This document shows, one piece after another, positions 34,312 through 42,978 of a stretch of DNA of 64,000 nucleotides. The stretch's first letter is position 1. The number at the start of each line of letters is the position of its first letter. A program made the translations under genes and the position numbers. Location: the NCBI GenBank assembly GCA_965228425.1, contig OZ245815.1, positions 4,278,001-4,342,000 of the forward strand, read 5' to 3'. The notes under the pieces were generated by a model that saw nothing but the letters and a program-made list of their open reading frames with translations, did not search any database and was not told the origin of the DNA. Source of the stretch: JAJFJD01 sp965228425. GTDB lineage: Bacteria; Pseudomonadota; Alphaproteobacteria; UBA8366.

Positions 34312-35274
34312 TCAGAACGTTTTTCTGAATTCGAGAAAGGTCGGTCCCCGTTTGAAACCGAGCACAAGGTTCAAGTCGAGCATCGGGTTGTTTTCCTCGT
34401 TGTCCGTTTCGACAACGTGCCCGCCCGCGGCTTTGACATGATCAATGCCACGCAATTTCAGGGCCGTTGCGATACCTCGACGGCGAAATTCGCGACGGAC
34501 ACCGGTAACCCCGGTGAAGTACGTGCCGGGCGTCGACGGATCGGTGCACAGGATGCTCAACCCGACCCATGTATCGCCGTGGCGGGCGATGAACCACGAA
34601 TCCGGTGCAAACTTCGAGTCCTCGAACGTACGCGAAAAACGCTCGAACGTGGGGCGCACGGGCGTTTCGAACAGCGGGATATCCTGAATGATCTTCCAGT
34701 CCAACTCCCAACACCGGCGCTTCCAATCCGGCACGACGGTCATGAGATCGCTAAGCGCGGATATCGTGATCCCGCCATCCGACAGGCCCGACCGAATGCC
34801 GTCCGTATCGAAGGACCGAACGTCGAGGCGCAACACCAGACGGCGCAAAACCACTTCGAACCCGCGCCGCCCCAGAAATCCGAGCGTATCGGTTTGATCG
34901 TCATGCGTAGAGGCAATCAGGTCCGTCGGTCGATGCGGAAACACGATTTCCAGGACACGACGGTAGAGCGCCGCGCCCATGCCCTGCCGCCGGTGATCCG
35001 GATGTACGGCGGCATGGAAAAAGAACTTCCCCGAGCGCGGCGAAAATTCCGGCTGCCCATGGACGGCGAAACCGACGACCCGGCCACCTTTTTCGGCGAC
35101 GATCCGGCCATGGATCAGGTCGGGATCGCGGTGGGCGTCATCCTGTTTCAAACCACGCACCGTCGTGGGGTAGTCGGGCCACACCGCGGTCGCAACCTCG
35201 GCCACGCCGGTATAATCGTTCTGGTTCCTTTCGAAGTCCCGAAGAGTGAAAGGCGCCGCATTCGGCATACTCAT
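34312..35274 (-). CDS. GNAT acetyltransferase with two GNAT-like halves
   Basis: A 320-aa protein with an N-terminal GNAT domain carrying the acetyl-CoA motif HPDHRRQGMGAALYRRVLE and a C-terminal half with a second motif VRREFRRRGIATALKLRGI. AGGAGA 7 bases before the ATG at 35274 fixes the start. Tandem GNAT proteins (MSHD-like arrangement) usually have one active and one structural domain. The substrate is unknown; the neighbours (RidA and MBL) do not specify a pathway. Confidence 0.87.
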   Translation of the reverse strand: MSMPNAAPFTLRDFERNQNDYTGVAEVATAVWPDYPTTVRGLKQDDAHRDPDLIHGRIVAEKGGRVVGFAVHGQPEFSPRSGKFFFHAAVHPDHRRQGMGAALYRRVLEIVFPHRPTDLIASTHDDQTDTLGFLGRRGFEVVLRRLVLRLDVRSFDTDGIRSGLSDGGITISALSDLMTVVPDWKRRCWELDWKIIQDIPLFETPVRPTFERFSRTFEDSKFAPDSWFIARHGDTWVGLSILCTDPSTPGTYFTGVTGVRREFRRRGIATALKLRGIDHVKAAGGHVVETDNEENNPMLDLNLVLGFKRGPTFLEFRKTF

Positions 35275-35552
35275 CACCAAATCTCCTGCGATGCGGCTAC
35301 AGATGCGCAGCGCACAACGTCTCATCTGTTTCGAGTGAGAGTGGGTCTTCCGACCCGTGAGATTCAGTGTGTCTTGCTCATCGCCCTATCGCCTTTATGC
35401 GAGAAGGAATTCTTGCGTCACGCGTCCTGAAAAAACAATCGTCTTCTTAGGCAGCCATGGAGCAATCTGATATTGAAATGATGGGCACGCGTCCGCAATT
35501 CGGACATCCACAAGCTGGTCCGTCGCGCCCCAACGCCATGCGGTACAGGCGC

Positions 35553-36413
35553 TTACAGCGCGTTCAGCGGAATCTTCAGGTAGGAAACCCCGTTCGGTTC
35601 GGGGTCCGGGAAATTGCCGCCCCGGAGATTGACCTGGATCGACGGTAGGATCAGTTTGGGAAAGTCGAGTTCCGCGTCGCGCGCCTCGCGCATCGCCACG
35701 AAGTCCTCTTCGGACACGCCGTCGCGCACATGAACACTGCCGTCGCGCTCGGCGGCAATCGTCGTTTCCCACGCCGGCTGCCGCTCCTTCGTGCCATAGT
35801 CGTGGCCGACGAAAACGCGGGTTTCCGGCGGCAGCGCGAGAATGCGCCGGATCGACCGGAAGAGCGTGCGCGCATCCCCACCGGGAAAATCGCAGCGCGC
35901 CGTCCCGAAATCCGGCATGAAGACCGTGTCGCCGGTAAAGACCGCGTCGCCGACCTGGTAGCAGACGCAGGCCGGCGTGTGGCCGGGCGAATGGAGGACC
36001 TTGACGGATAGGTCGCCCAACGATAGTTCGGCCCCATCCTCGAACAGGCGATCGAATTGCGTGCCGTCCGTTGGAAAGTCCGGCCCGAGATTGAAGACTT
36101 CCGCGAAGGTCCGCTGCACCGCCACGATCTCCGCGCCGATGCCGCGTTGGCCGCCCAGCTTGTCCTGCAGGTGGCACGCGCCGGTCATGTGGTCGGCATG
36201 GACATGCGTCTCGAGGATCCATTCGACCGTATATCCCTGCTTCGCGACGAAATGCGCCACCGTATCGGCGCCGCCGGTCGCGGTCCGCCCTGAACTGGCG
36301 TCATAGTCGAGAACCGGGTCGATGATCGCGCAGCGGCGCGTCGGCGGGTCCGCAACCACGTAGGTGATGGTGCCGGTCGCCTCGTCGTAGAAAGGGCTTA
36401 CGTCAACGGACAT
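35553..36413 (-). CDS. MBL-fold hydrolase, persulfide dioxygenase-like (ETHE1/BlhA type)
   Basis: Metallo-beta-lactamase-fold protein of 286 aa. It has the metal motif HVHADH in ILETHVHADHMTGACHL, HSPGHTPACVCY, GDTVFMPDFGTARCDFPGG and VFVGHDYG. The C-terminal LPSIQVNLRGGNFPDPEPNGVSYLKIPLN is typical of bacterial persulfide dioxygenase/BLH-like proteins rather than glyoxalase II. Those enzymes oxidise glutathione persulfide to sulfite and use one iron. The ATG at 36413 (MSVDVSPFYD) matches family N-termini. Confidence 0.88.
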   Translation of the reverse strand: MSVDVSPFYDEATGTITYVVADPPTRRCAIIDPVLDYDASSGRTATGGADTVAHFVAKQGYTVEWILETHVHADHMTGACHLQDKLGGQRGIGAEIVAVQRTFAEVFNLGPDFPTDGTQFDRLFEDGAELSLGDLSVKVLHSPGHTPACVCYQVGDAVFTGDTVFMPDFGTARCDFPGGDARTLFRSIRRILALPPETRVFVGHDYGTKERQPAWETTIAAERDGSVHVRDGVSEEDFVAMREARDAELDFPKLILPSIQVNLRGGNFPDPEPNGVSYLKIPLNAL

Positions 36414-36542
36414 AGCCTTGGCGTGCTCTTGCGTTTCACACAAATCTTAAAACCTGCGGGATACTAACCCACCTTCGCCCCCGATCGAATTGACCAGGAT
36501 CAATCGCCGCGAATGGAAAGCGGCCGGTCTAGGCGACCCCGA

Positions 36543-37079
36543 CTACGTTACGGTTCTATGGATCGTGCGGGACATCGCCGGCCACGCATCCCGTAAAAAG
36601 ACGGTCAGGTCACTCGCGCGCCCCTTGACCTTGTGCGGATAGAGCAGGGTGCTGACGAAGCCCCGGTGATACGTCGCATGGTTCGCGAGGTGCAAGAGAA
36701 TGTCCTCCCGCGTCATCGCACCCTCGCCGCCACCCACGAAGGTGAAATCGATCACTTCCGCCAATTCCGCTTCGGTCCAGCGCCGCGCCAGCCCGACATA
36801 GTAGTCGTTCATATTCCGAAGTCGCCGCGCGACATCGGGAAAGGGAAGCACCTGGCTTCGATGACGCGCTTGGTGCGGATGATCGCGGCCTTCGAGATGG
36901 GCCTGGAAGATTTCCCCCACGACGAGGATGTGATCGAATGTTCCCGCGATAGTTCCGAACAGGGCATCGCGCGGCGTCATCAGTTCCTCGTCCGAGAGCT
37001 GTCGGGCATTGAACAACATCACATCGTCGGCCCAGGCCGTATAGGCCATCATGCGGTGGACGGTCGATAGATCCGGCAT
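36543..37079 (-). CDS. DinB family protein
   Basis: Four-helix-bundle DinB/YfiT-like protein of 178 aa. The three metal-binding histidines of the family are visible: TFDHILVVGE, and H and H in HLANHATYHRGFVST. Family members are metal-dependent hydrolases or thiol transferases (mycothiol/bacillithiol-linked in other groups), mostly uncharacterised in Proteobacteria. A strong AAGGAGGGG ribosome-binding site precedes the ATG at 37079 (MPDLSTVHRMM). Confidence 0.9.
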   Translation of the reverse strand: MPDLSTVHRMMAYTAWADDVMLFNARQLSDEELMTPRDALFGTIAGTFDHILVVGEIFQAHLEGRDHPHQARHRSQVLPFPDVARRLRNMNDYYVGLARRWTEAELAEVIDFTFVGGGEGAMTREDILLHLANHATYHRGFVSTLLYPHKVKGRASDLTVFLRDAWPAMSRTIHRTVT

Positions 37080-37216
37080 GGAAACCCCTCCTTGAGGACG
37101 CTCCTGTACCAAGCCGGGGTTGCGCCGAACAAGGAATACATTGTCACCAGTACAATTCGCTTCCCATGCGTCTAGGTCGGATTATCGTGCCGATAAGTCT
37201 CCGGACAGCGCCGACC

Positions 37217-38338
37217 CTATCCCGCGAGGAAATCGAGCAGCAGCCGACTTGTCGCCTCGGGCTGTTCCTGCTGGACCCAGTGACCGGCGCCGGGCACGAA
37301 ATGCACGTCCTGCATCCGCGTAAATGCGTGCCTTTGCATGCGCTCCAGCGCACCCGGTCTTTGGTGGGCACCCCAATCCTTATCGCCCGCGATGAAACAG
37401 GCTGGCCGGTCGATCGTCCGCCCGCCGAAAAGCCGCAACTCGGAGAGCAGGTCTTTCTCGAAACGGCACCGGTACCAATTGAGCCCGCCTTGCAAGCCGG
37501 TGCGGGAAAACTCCCCGGCATAGACCGCCAACTCGGCGTCGGTCAGCCAGGTGTTCGCGGCGATCTCCGCCGGGCTCGGCATGAAATCGGCCGCCGTCTC
37601 CGCCATGGTCTGATCCAGGTTCATGATGTAATAGGTCGGCATGTCGGCGATCACCTCCGCCCGCCAGGCGGCGAGCGGGTGTGGATCGTTGCCCGGCCAA
37701 TCCGCGCTTTTGGCGTGGAAATACCCGCGCAGGAAGTCCGCTAGGCCCTGCGGGCATTGACACATGTCCCGGTCGGCCTGCGGGGTGGAATAGTATTTGT
37801 GATAGTGCTTGCGCGGCCGGTCCAACGCTGCCAGCGCCGCATGAATGTCCGCAGATGTCGCGTCATCGGAGGACGGAAAGGCGGGCGGCCCTTGGAAGGG
37901 TGCGCTCATCACCGCGACCTTACCGAATAGGTCGGGGCGGATGACAGCACAGTAAGCCGCCACGGACGCGCCGAAGTCATGCCCGACGACCGCCGCTGCT
38001 TTCGGAATGTCCAATACGCCCATCAAGGCGACGATGTCGCGGGTCAGGTTCACCATGTTGAAGGGGCGCAGGTCCACGTCGTACCCAGGCTCCCAGCCGC
38101 TGGTGCGGCCGTAGCCCCGTTGGTCCGGCGCGACGACGCGATACCCCGCCTCTGCCAGGGGCAGCATCACCTTGCGCCAGCTATAGGCCAGCTCGGGGAA
38201 ACCATGCAGAAGAAGCACGACCGGCCCGTCGGCCGCATCGGTTCCGGCTTCCAGCACATGCATCCGAAGACCGTTCACGCCCTCTACGAAGCGCGCGCGG
38301 ATGCCTGCCGGCAGCGTATCGTCTTGAAGAGGTTCCAT
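37217..38338 (-). CDS. Alpha/beta hydrolase, epoxide hydrolase-like
   Basis: Alpha/beta hydrolase of 373 aa. The oxyanion motif HGFPE is at residues 45-49, the nucleophile elbow VVGHDFG gives Asp121 (as in epoxide hydrolases and dehalogenases rather than Ser esterases), and the catalytic His is in GAGHWVQQEQP near the C-terminus. DQRGYGRTS follows the family pattern. The cap-domain region holds several Tyr/His pairs (YHKYYST), but the ring-opening tyrosines cannot be fixed. It would hydrolyse epoxides or haloalkanes. The NIPSNAP gene ends 15 bases upstream, suggesting one transcript. Confidence 0.88.
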   Translation of the reverse strand: MEPLQDDTLPAGIRARFVEGVNGLRMHVLEAGTDAADGPVVLLLHGFPELAYSWRKVMLPLAEAGYRVVAPDQRGYGRTSGWEPGYDVDLRPFNMVNLTRDIVALMGVLDIPKAAAVVGHDFGASVAAYCAVIRPDLFGKVAVMSAPFQGPPAFPSSDDATSADIHAALAALDRPRKHYHKYYSTPQADRDMCQCPQGLADFLRGYFHAKSADWPGNDPHPLAAWRAEVIADMPTYYIMNLDQTMAETAADFMPSPAEIAANTWLTDAELAVYAGEFSRTGLQGGLNWYRCRFEKDLLSELRLFGGRTIDRPACFIAGDKDWGAHQRPGALERMQRHAFTRMQDVHFVPGAGHWVQQEQPEATSRLLLDFLAG

Positions 38339-38352
38339 GCGAGTCCGGTCCG

Positions 38353-38658
38353 TTAGTCGACGCGCCGTAGAAAAGTCCGATTTTCTTCAATGATGAAATC
38401 GCCGTCGGCGGCCGCCTGGAAATTTGCGGCACCATCCTTGTCGGCCTTGATCACTTCCCGGTAGGCCTCATAGGCTGCCAGGCTCTCGAAGTTGATCAAG
38501 CAATAGGCGATATCCCGTGTGCCTTCATGCGGCATCCAATAGCCGAGTAATTCACCGCCACATCTCGGCACAATATCGTACCACCGTTTGGCATACGCCT
38601 CGTATTCCTCATGCTTGAATGGATGAATCTTGTATTGAATGAATAAAGTTATCGCCAT
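38353..38658 (-). CDS. NIPSNAP family protein
   Basis: Ferredoxin-like-fold NIPSNAP protein of 101 aa: MAITLFIQYKIHPFKHEEYEAYAKRW at the start, GELLGYWMPHEGTRDIAYCLINFESLAAYEAYRE in the middle and ENRTFLRRVD at the end. The function of bacterial NIPSNAP proteins is unknown. The start at 38658 is chosen because the sequence upstream is not family-like and has no ribosome-binding site. The epoxide-hydrolase-like gene follows after 14 bases. Confidence 0.87.
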   Translation of the reverse strand: MAITLFIQYKIHPFKHEEYEAYAKRWYDIVPRCGGELLGYWMPHEGTRDIAYCLINFESLAAYEAYREVIKADKDGAANFQAAADGDFIIEENRTFLRRVD

Positions 38659-39273
38659 GGCCGCCCCGCTTTTCCAGTAACCCGGCCCTGTCGGCCAGTG
38701 CTGAAAGTGTATGCCAGTTTCGCGGCAAGCGCGCGATATCCTGTCCATAAACATCGCAAATCTCCCGGAAACTGTAGTCGGGACGGTGGCTTATTGAACC
38801 GGTCCCGGCCATAAGCCGACAAGACAAGGACCGTTTCGACGCTGCCGAACAGTTACCGACCAATGCCGAGAGGACAAAAAATATTTACTTATTGTCTTCA
38901 AATAAAAAATCCATTTTTTGTAAATTATACAGAATACCTTTTCTGCATAATTGAATATTTTCGAACAATTGTTGAAAATAAAAATAAATGTATTTTTGTC
39001 GAAACCATTGATAATCTTACAATTATGACTATTTTTATTTGAAGAAATTCGTTGCTGTGGGAATCGACGACACGCGATGTGTCACAGACCGATCCCTCCA
39101 ACAAACGAAAATCACTGAGCCAACCTCTTTACGAAGAGGCGGCATATTCAGCGCGCCCGCGGGCAAATGGACAGCGTGCGGGTACGTTTCATTTCAGTTC
39201 GGTCGGTCAGATTCCTTCCCGGTGCACACGGCAATTCAGAAGGATTTTCCCGATACGTCAAAGGTAACAACCC
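38659..39273. other. AT-rich intergenic island of 615 bases
   Basis: No convincing gene in this stretch. From about 38870 to 39050 the DNA is extremely AT-rich, unlike the rest of the window, and holds a near-perfect palindrome at 38956-38980. The following 220 bases up to the Cys-repeat gene are of ordinary composition. It probably contains the promoter and regulatory region of that gene. An 85-codon frame at 39039-39296 is not credible as a gene. Confidence 0.6.
38956..38980. promoter_or_regulatory. Near-perfect palindrome in the AT-rich island
   Basis: Outer arms TATTTTC (38956-38962) and GAAAATA (38974-38980) flank the perfect palindrome AACAATTGTT (38964-38973), with one unpaired base. 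It lies about 295 bases upstream of the Cys-repeat gene. It may be an operator or nucleation site for an AT-binding silencer; this is inference from symmetry and composition. Confidence 0.4.
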
Positions 39274-39957
39274 ATGTCGAAGCCTACTCTCCTTAACATC
39301 AGCTTGATCTGCCTAACTTCTCTGTTGGTGTTCGTGGCCGTATTGCCGGGCGCCGCATTCGCCCAAATTGCATCGGTCGGCGTACCCGAAAATGCAACCG
39401 CCAGGGTCTATGGCAGCGGATGGCAATGTAACAATGGCTATCGGAAAAAGGACGACGCTTGTCGTGCCATTAGGATACCGGCCAACGCTTTCGCAACGGA
39501 TTCGTCCTACGGAAAAGGCTGGGAATGCCGCCGCGGATTTCGGGCGACGGACGAAAACTGCATCGCAATCGAGATTCCCAAAAACGCCTACCTCAACGCC
39601 TTTGGCGACAATTGGGAATGCGACCGTGGCTACAAGGAGACCGGCGATCGCTGCGTCGCCATCAAAGTGCCCGCCAACGGGTATTTATCCTCCTCGCTGC
39701 ATACATCCGGCTGGCGCTGCGAACGCGGCTTCAGGGCGGTCGACGACCGGTGTGTCGCCATCGATGTTCCCGAAAATGGGTTTTTGGTGGAGTCGTCATA
39801 CGATCGGGGATGGAACTGTAATCGCGGCTACAGGGCGGTCGAAGACTCCTGTGTCGCTGTCGCGGTGCCGGCGAATGCGCATATCAATTACTCGGGAAAC
39901 GAGTGGGAGTGCGACCGTCCTTATCAGCGGTCGGACGACAAATGCGTTTTGCCATAG
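39274..39957 (+). CDS. Secreted Cys-repeat protein with six ~32-residue repeats
   Basis: A 227-aa protein with a Sec signal peptide (residues 1-30, cleavage after AFA). The mature part consists of six repeats of consensus GW-x-C-x-RG[YF]R-x(3)-D-x-C-x-AI-x-[VI]P-x-NA. The two cysteines are exactly 11 apart in every repeat (52/63, 85/96, 116/127, 149/160, 182/193, 213/224), with periods of 31 or 33 residues. One disulfide per repeat in the periplasm or outside the cell is likely. I recognise this repeat type from alphaproteobacterial exported proteins but know no function. AAAGG precedes the ATG. A highly AT-rich island lies upstream, which hints at special regulation. Confidence 0.85.
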   Translation: MSKPTLLNISLICLTSLLVFVAVLPGAAFAQIASVGVPENATARVYGSGWQCNNGYRKKDDACRAIRIPANAFATDSSYGKGWECRRGFRATDENCIAIEIPKNAYLNAFGDNWECDRGYKETGDRCVAIKVPANGYLSSSLHTSGWRCERGFRAVDDRCVAIDVPENGFLVESSYDRGWNCNRGYRAVEDSCVAVAVPANAHINYSGNEWECDRPYQRSDDKCVLP

Positions 39958-40020
39958 GTCCGACGCTCGGACCGCCGACAATAGCCAATTGGCCTTAACC
40001 GGAAGCAAAGGAAACCGAAG

Positions 40021-40218
40021 ATGTTCAAATCCACGAAATCAAAGGCCGAGGAAAAATTCGCCGCGACACAACGAAAACACGATCAGGTGATGAAGCAGAA
40101 GGAAAAGGAGCGGCAGAAAGATTTGCAACGCACGGCCGACCTACGCGCGCTTCGTTTGGCCAAAGAAGCAGCCGACAAGGAAGCCGCCGCCGAAAAGGAA
40201 GCAACCGGGAAAAAATAG
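40021..40218 (+). CDS. Small highly charged coiled-coil protein
   Basis: Hypothetical protein of 65 aa, almost entirely Lys/Glu/Ala/Arg/Gln-rich (SKAEEKFAATQRKHDQVMKQKEKERQKDL, AKEAADKEAAAEKEA), predicted to form one long helix or coiled coil. A good AAAGGAAACCGAAG leader precedes the ATG. It lies 63 bases after the Cys-repeat gene and may be co-transcribed with it. No family or function recognised. Confidence 0.65.
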   Translation: MFKSTKSKAEEKFAATQRKHDQVMKQKEKERQKDLQRTADLRALRLAKEAADKEAAAEKEATGKK

Positions 40219-40310
40219 CGATGCCAATCGGCAATCAGCACCGCGACACCCGCCCGCTGTTGGAACCTGGCTCCGACCGATTTGCGTAAGGCCGCGCGCG
40301 GAGACATCGA

Positions 40311-41183
40311 TTGACCAAGCTCCGAGTTCGCCACCGGACGATCTACCGGTACCGGAAACAGGTCGAATTCGGCGTGCACAAGCTGATGCTGCGCCCGCGC
40401 GAGAGCCGCAACTTGCGCCTGATCGCCCATGATTTGGAGATAAAGCCCGCCGCCGCCGTGACATGGGCGCATGATGTTTTCGGCAACGCCGTAGCGACCC
40501 TCGCGTTTCAGCAACCTTCGGACCGCCTCGTCATTCAGAGCGATGCGGACCTCAATCTCGACATCGAACAATGGCCCGTGTTCGACATCGCGGCCTCCGC
40601 CACGACGTATCCGTTCCTGCTGACCGACGATGAGATGGTCGATCTCGGGGCGATGAGACTGCAAGCCTACCTGGACACCGAAGGACAACTCCGGCAATGG
40701 GCTCTAGGTTTCCTGACCGAGGAGCGGACCGATACGCTTACGCTGCTGAAAGACTTGTGCGCGGGCGTTGCCGCACGGGTCGTGTACGAACATCGCGAGA
40801 CCGAAGAAGCCCAATCCCCGTCCACCACGCTTTCCAGAAACCACGGCTCATGCCGCGACTTCGCGGTTCTATTTGTGGATGCCGTGCGCAGTCTTGGTTT
40901 CGGCGCCCGTATCGTATCGGGGTACCTGTACGACCCAAATCAGGATGCCGTCGGATCCGACGGTGCGGGGTCAACCCATGCCTGGGCGGAAGTCTACGTC
41001 CCCGGCGCGGGATGGATCGTCTTCGACCCGACAAATCGAAGTGTCGGCGGGTTCAACCTGATTCCAATCGCCGTTGCACGCCACATTCGTCAGGCAATGC
41101 CCGTATCCGGCAGTTTCAGCGGAAGCCGCGATGCGTTCGAGGGCATGGATGTATCGGTTGAGGTCGCTCCGGTACTTCCATAG
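40311..41183 (+). CDS. Transglutaminase family protein
   Basis: Transglutaminase-like cysteine protease-fold protein of 290 aa. An N-terminal beta domain (RVRHRTIYRYRKQVEFGVHKLMLRPRE) precedes the core with the catalytic triad Cys181 in HGSCRDFA, His223 in THAWAEVY and Asp239 in VFDPTNR. This is the standard layout of the bacterial transglutaminase N-term plus core family, whose members are often proteases or peptide-modifying enzymes. It starts with TTG at 40311 after GGAGA. No ATP-grasp/alpha-E partner gene adjoins, unlike many homologues. Confidence 0.9.
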   Translation: MTKLRVRHRTIYRYRKQVEFGVHKLMLRPRESRNLRLIAHDLEIKPAAAVTWAHDVFGNAVATLAFQQPSDRLVIQSDADLNLDIEQWPVFDIAASATTYPFLLTDDEMVDLGAMRLQAYLDTEGQLRQWALGFLTEERTDTLTLLKDLCAGVAARVVYEHRETEEAQSPSTTLSRNHGSCRDFAVLFVDAVRSLGFGARIVSGYLYDPNQDAVGSDGAGSTHAWAEVYVPGAGWIVFDPTNRSVGGFNLIPIAVARHIRQAMPVSGSFSGSRDAFEGMDVSVEVAPVLP

Positions 41184-41228
41184 CGGACAAAAACGCGGGC
41201 CAAGCCGGAGCCGCAACCCAAATTTTGC

Positions 41229-41290
41229 AAAAAAAATCCCCGATGGTCGGGAGCGCCCATTTCTGGAAACGCTCCACGACGATCGGGGTT
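41229..41290 (-). terminator. Intrinsic terminator of the TTT binding-protein gene
   Basis: A long hairpin at 41235-41290 pairs AATCCCCGAT with ATCGGGGTT and, internally, GAGCG with CGCTC. On the minus strand it is followed by an eight-T run (41229-41236). It lies about 50 bases after the stop of the minus-strand gene ending at 41338, exactly where its terminator is expected. It may also slow plus-strand transcripts from the transglutaminase gene. Confidence 0.75.
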
Positions 41291-41337
41291 TATCGGATAC
41301 AAACTTCAGGAAGGTTCAAGTTTGCTTTGTTATTCCC

Positions 41338-42471
41338 CTAGTTTACACGGGGTTCAAATTTCAGCTCGACGCCATAACGCGTTTTCGCAAAGCCCTTAAG
41401 CCAATCCTTCGCTTCGTCGGGCAGCTTGAGCTTGCTGTGGATGAGCTTTCTCGCAGGCTCGCCGATGGTCGCGTCGTACGGCCCAAGGATCACGTTTTTG
41501 CGCTTCGCGAAATCGGGATCCTTGAACATCTTGCGGGCCGCATCGCGCCACGCCTCTACGACGTCACTTGGCGTCCCTTTCGGAAGATGGAACGACTTGT
41601 TGGCGCCGACACCGAGCTGAACCAGCGAATCCAGCGCGGCACCCATGCCGCCCGAAACTTCCTTGCCGTGCACGACCTTGTAGAACTCATAGATCGTTGG
41701 CGTATTCGGGTGCACCGGATCCCGGCCCCATTTGCCGCTCGAGTCCGGAGCGCCAAGGGTAAACAACGGCTGTGCCAGGCCTTTGTCGATCAGGGCCTTA
41801 CGGTTGTTCAAATAGGACAGCGAATTGTCGAAGTTGATCGTGAATTCGCCGCGCTCGAAGGCAAGCGCCATCGGGCCATTGCCTTTCATGCCCCAAACGT
41901 TCTTCACGTTGACGCCGATCGACGCGAGCGCGATGCGCTTGTTGATCGCCGATGATGTCGGGGTCTTGCCGCCGAATACCAGTTCTTCGACCGGGATCTT
42001 TCTCAACGCCTCGACTTTGGCCTTGATGCCCTTGGCCTTATGCACCCCAAGTTTTTCATGGGTGTAGATCATGTTGCCGCGTGGCGCCAAAAGAATCGGA
42101 ACCCAATTGGGAATCGAGAATTTTACGCGCGGATCACGCAGGACATAGTTGAAGATGGTCGACGTCGATAGCGCCATCACCCAGGTACCGTCGTTCTTGG
42201 CTTTCTGCGTGAAGTAGTTGCCGCCGATGATGCCGCCCGCGCCGGGTTTGTTCAGCACGATAATTTTCGGATTGCCCGGCAGGTATTTTTCGAAATACGG
42301 CTGCATAAACCGCGTCAGGCTATCGGTGCCTCCGCCTTCATTGAAGGGGACGACGATGGTAACCCGCTTCCCTTTGAAATCAACGGCGTGAGCAGCCCCA
42401 ATGCCCGTCAAACTAACGGCAATACCGCCGACGGCACTCGCAGCTACTGCGAAAAAGGTCCTCCTAAACAT
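41338..42471 (-). CDS. Tripartite tricarboxylate transporter (TTT/Bug) substrate-binding protein
   Basis: Periplasmic binding protein of 377 aa of the Bug/TctC family. It has a Sec signal (cleavage after AAHA, about residue 29), then KGKRVTIVVPFNEGGGTDSLTRFMQPYF and PGNPKIIVLNKPGAGGIIGGNYF, the typical ligand-binding loops. TTT systems import tri- and dicarboxylates with TctA/TctB membrane subunits, none of which is encoded here, so it is an orphan binding protein or a sensor accessory. GGAGAA precedes the ATG at 42471. Confidence 0.87.
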   Translation of the reverse strand: MFRRTFFAVAASAVGGIAVSLTGIGAAHAVDFKGKRVTIVVPFNEGGGTDSLTRFMQPYFEKYLPGNPKIIVLNKPGAGGIIGGNYFTQKAKNDGTWVMALSTSTIFNYVLRDPRVKFSIPNWVPILLAPRGNMIYTHEKLGVHKAKGIKAKVEALRKIPVEELVFGGKTPTSSAINKRIALASIGVNVKNVWGMKGNGPMALAFERGEFTINFDNSLSYLNNRKALIDKGLAQPLFTLGAPDSSGKWGRDPVHPNTPTIYEFYKVVHGKEVSGGMGAALDSLVQLGVGANKSFHLPKGTPSDVVEAWRDAARKMFKDPDFAKRKNVILGPYDATIGEPARKLIHSKLKLPDEAKDWLKGFAKTRYGVELKFEPRVN

Positions 42472-42978
42472 GGTCCAGTTCTCCCTATGTGTCGTTTCAT
42501 TATCTTGATCATTATTGGTTTTGTCCGTCCGGCATGGGTTCGACAGCGCAAAGACGGAGGGTCGCAGCGAAGTTTTCCAACTCGCGAACCCATATCAAAG
42601 CACTAAGGTTCGACTCGGCGCAAGTTCCGGTATCGGAATATCCCAAACCCGAGGAGTGTATGGCAGGGAATGGGTGCCGCAAGCGTAGCCCGAAAAGCCC
42701 AAATCGACCCCACCGCGCAATCTCGGTAGTTCTGCGACCGGTAGAAGTCGTTGATAGGACGATGACATCGTATATTGGCCGCAGCAGCCCGACAGGATTT
42801 CACCAAATTTCCGGCATCCCGCGCTACCTTTTCTAGATGCCTAGTCGCCCATCATTCTTGCCATCGGACATCACTATGACCACATTGCGCGGTACCGCCC
42901 GGTCGCCGCAAAATGCATATTTCACGAGATTCGTCATCAGTAGAGCTACGAATAGGGCGCAGTTGAGGAGATCCCTAC
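42472..42978. other. Intergenic region without recognisable gene, 507 bases
   Basis: Between the divergent TTT binding-protein gene and the HupE/UreJ-like gene. I see no convincing coding frame, no long hairpin with T-tract and no Zur-like palindrome. It must hold both promoters. A GAGGAGA ribosome-binding site at its right end belongs to the HupE-like gene. Confidence 0.5.

Noticed and set aside
38609..38863. 84-codon minus frame overlapping the NIPSNAP start
   Set aside because: No family features and in the wrong frame for NIPSNAP.
39039..39296. 85-codon frame before the Cys-repeat gene
   Set aside because: TTG start in AT-rich DNA, no ribosome-binding site, overlaps the real start.
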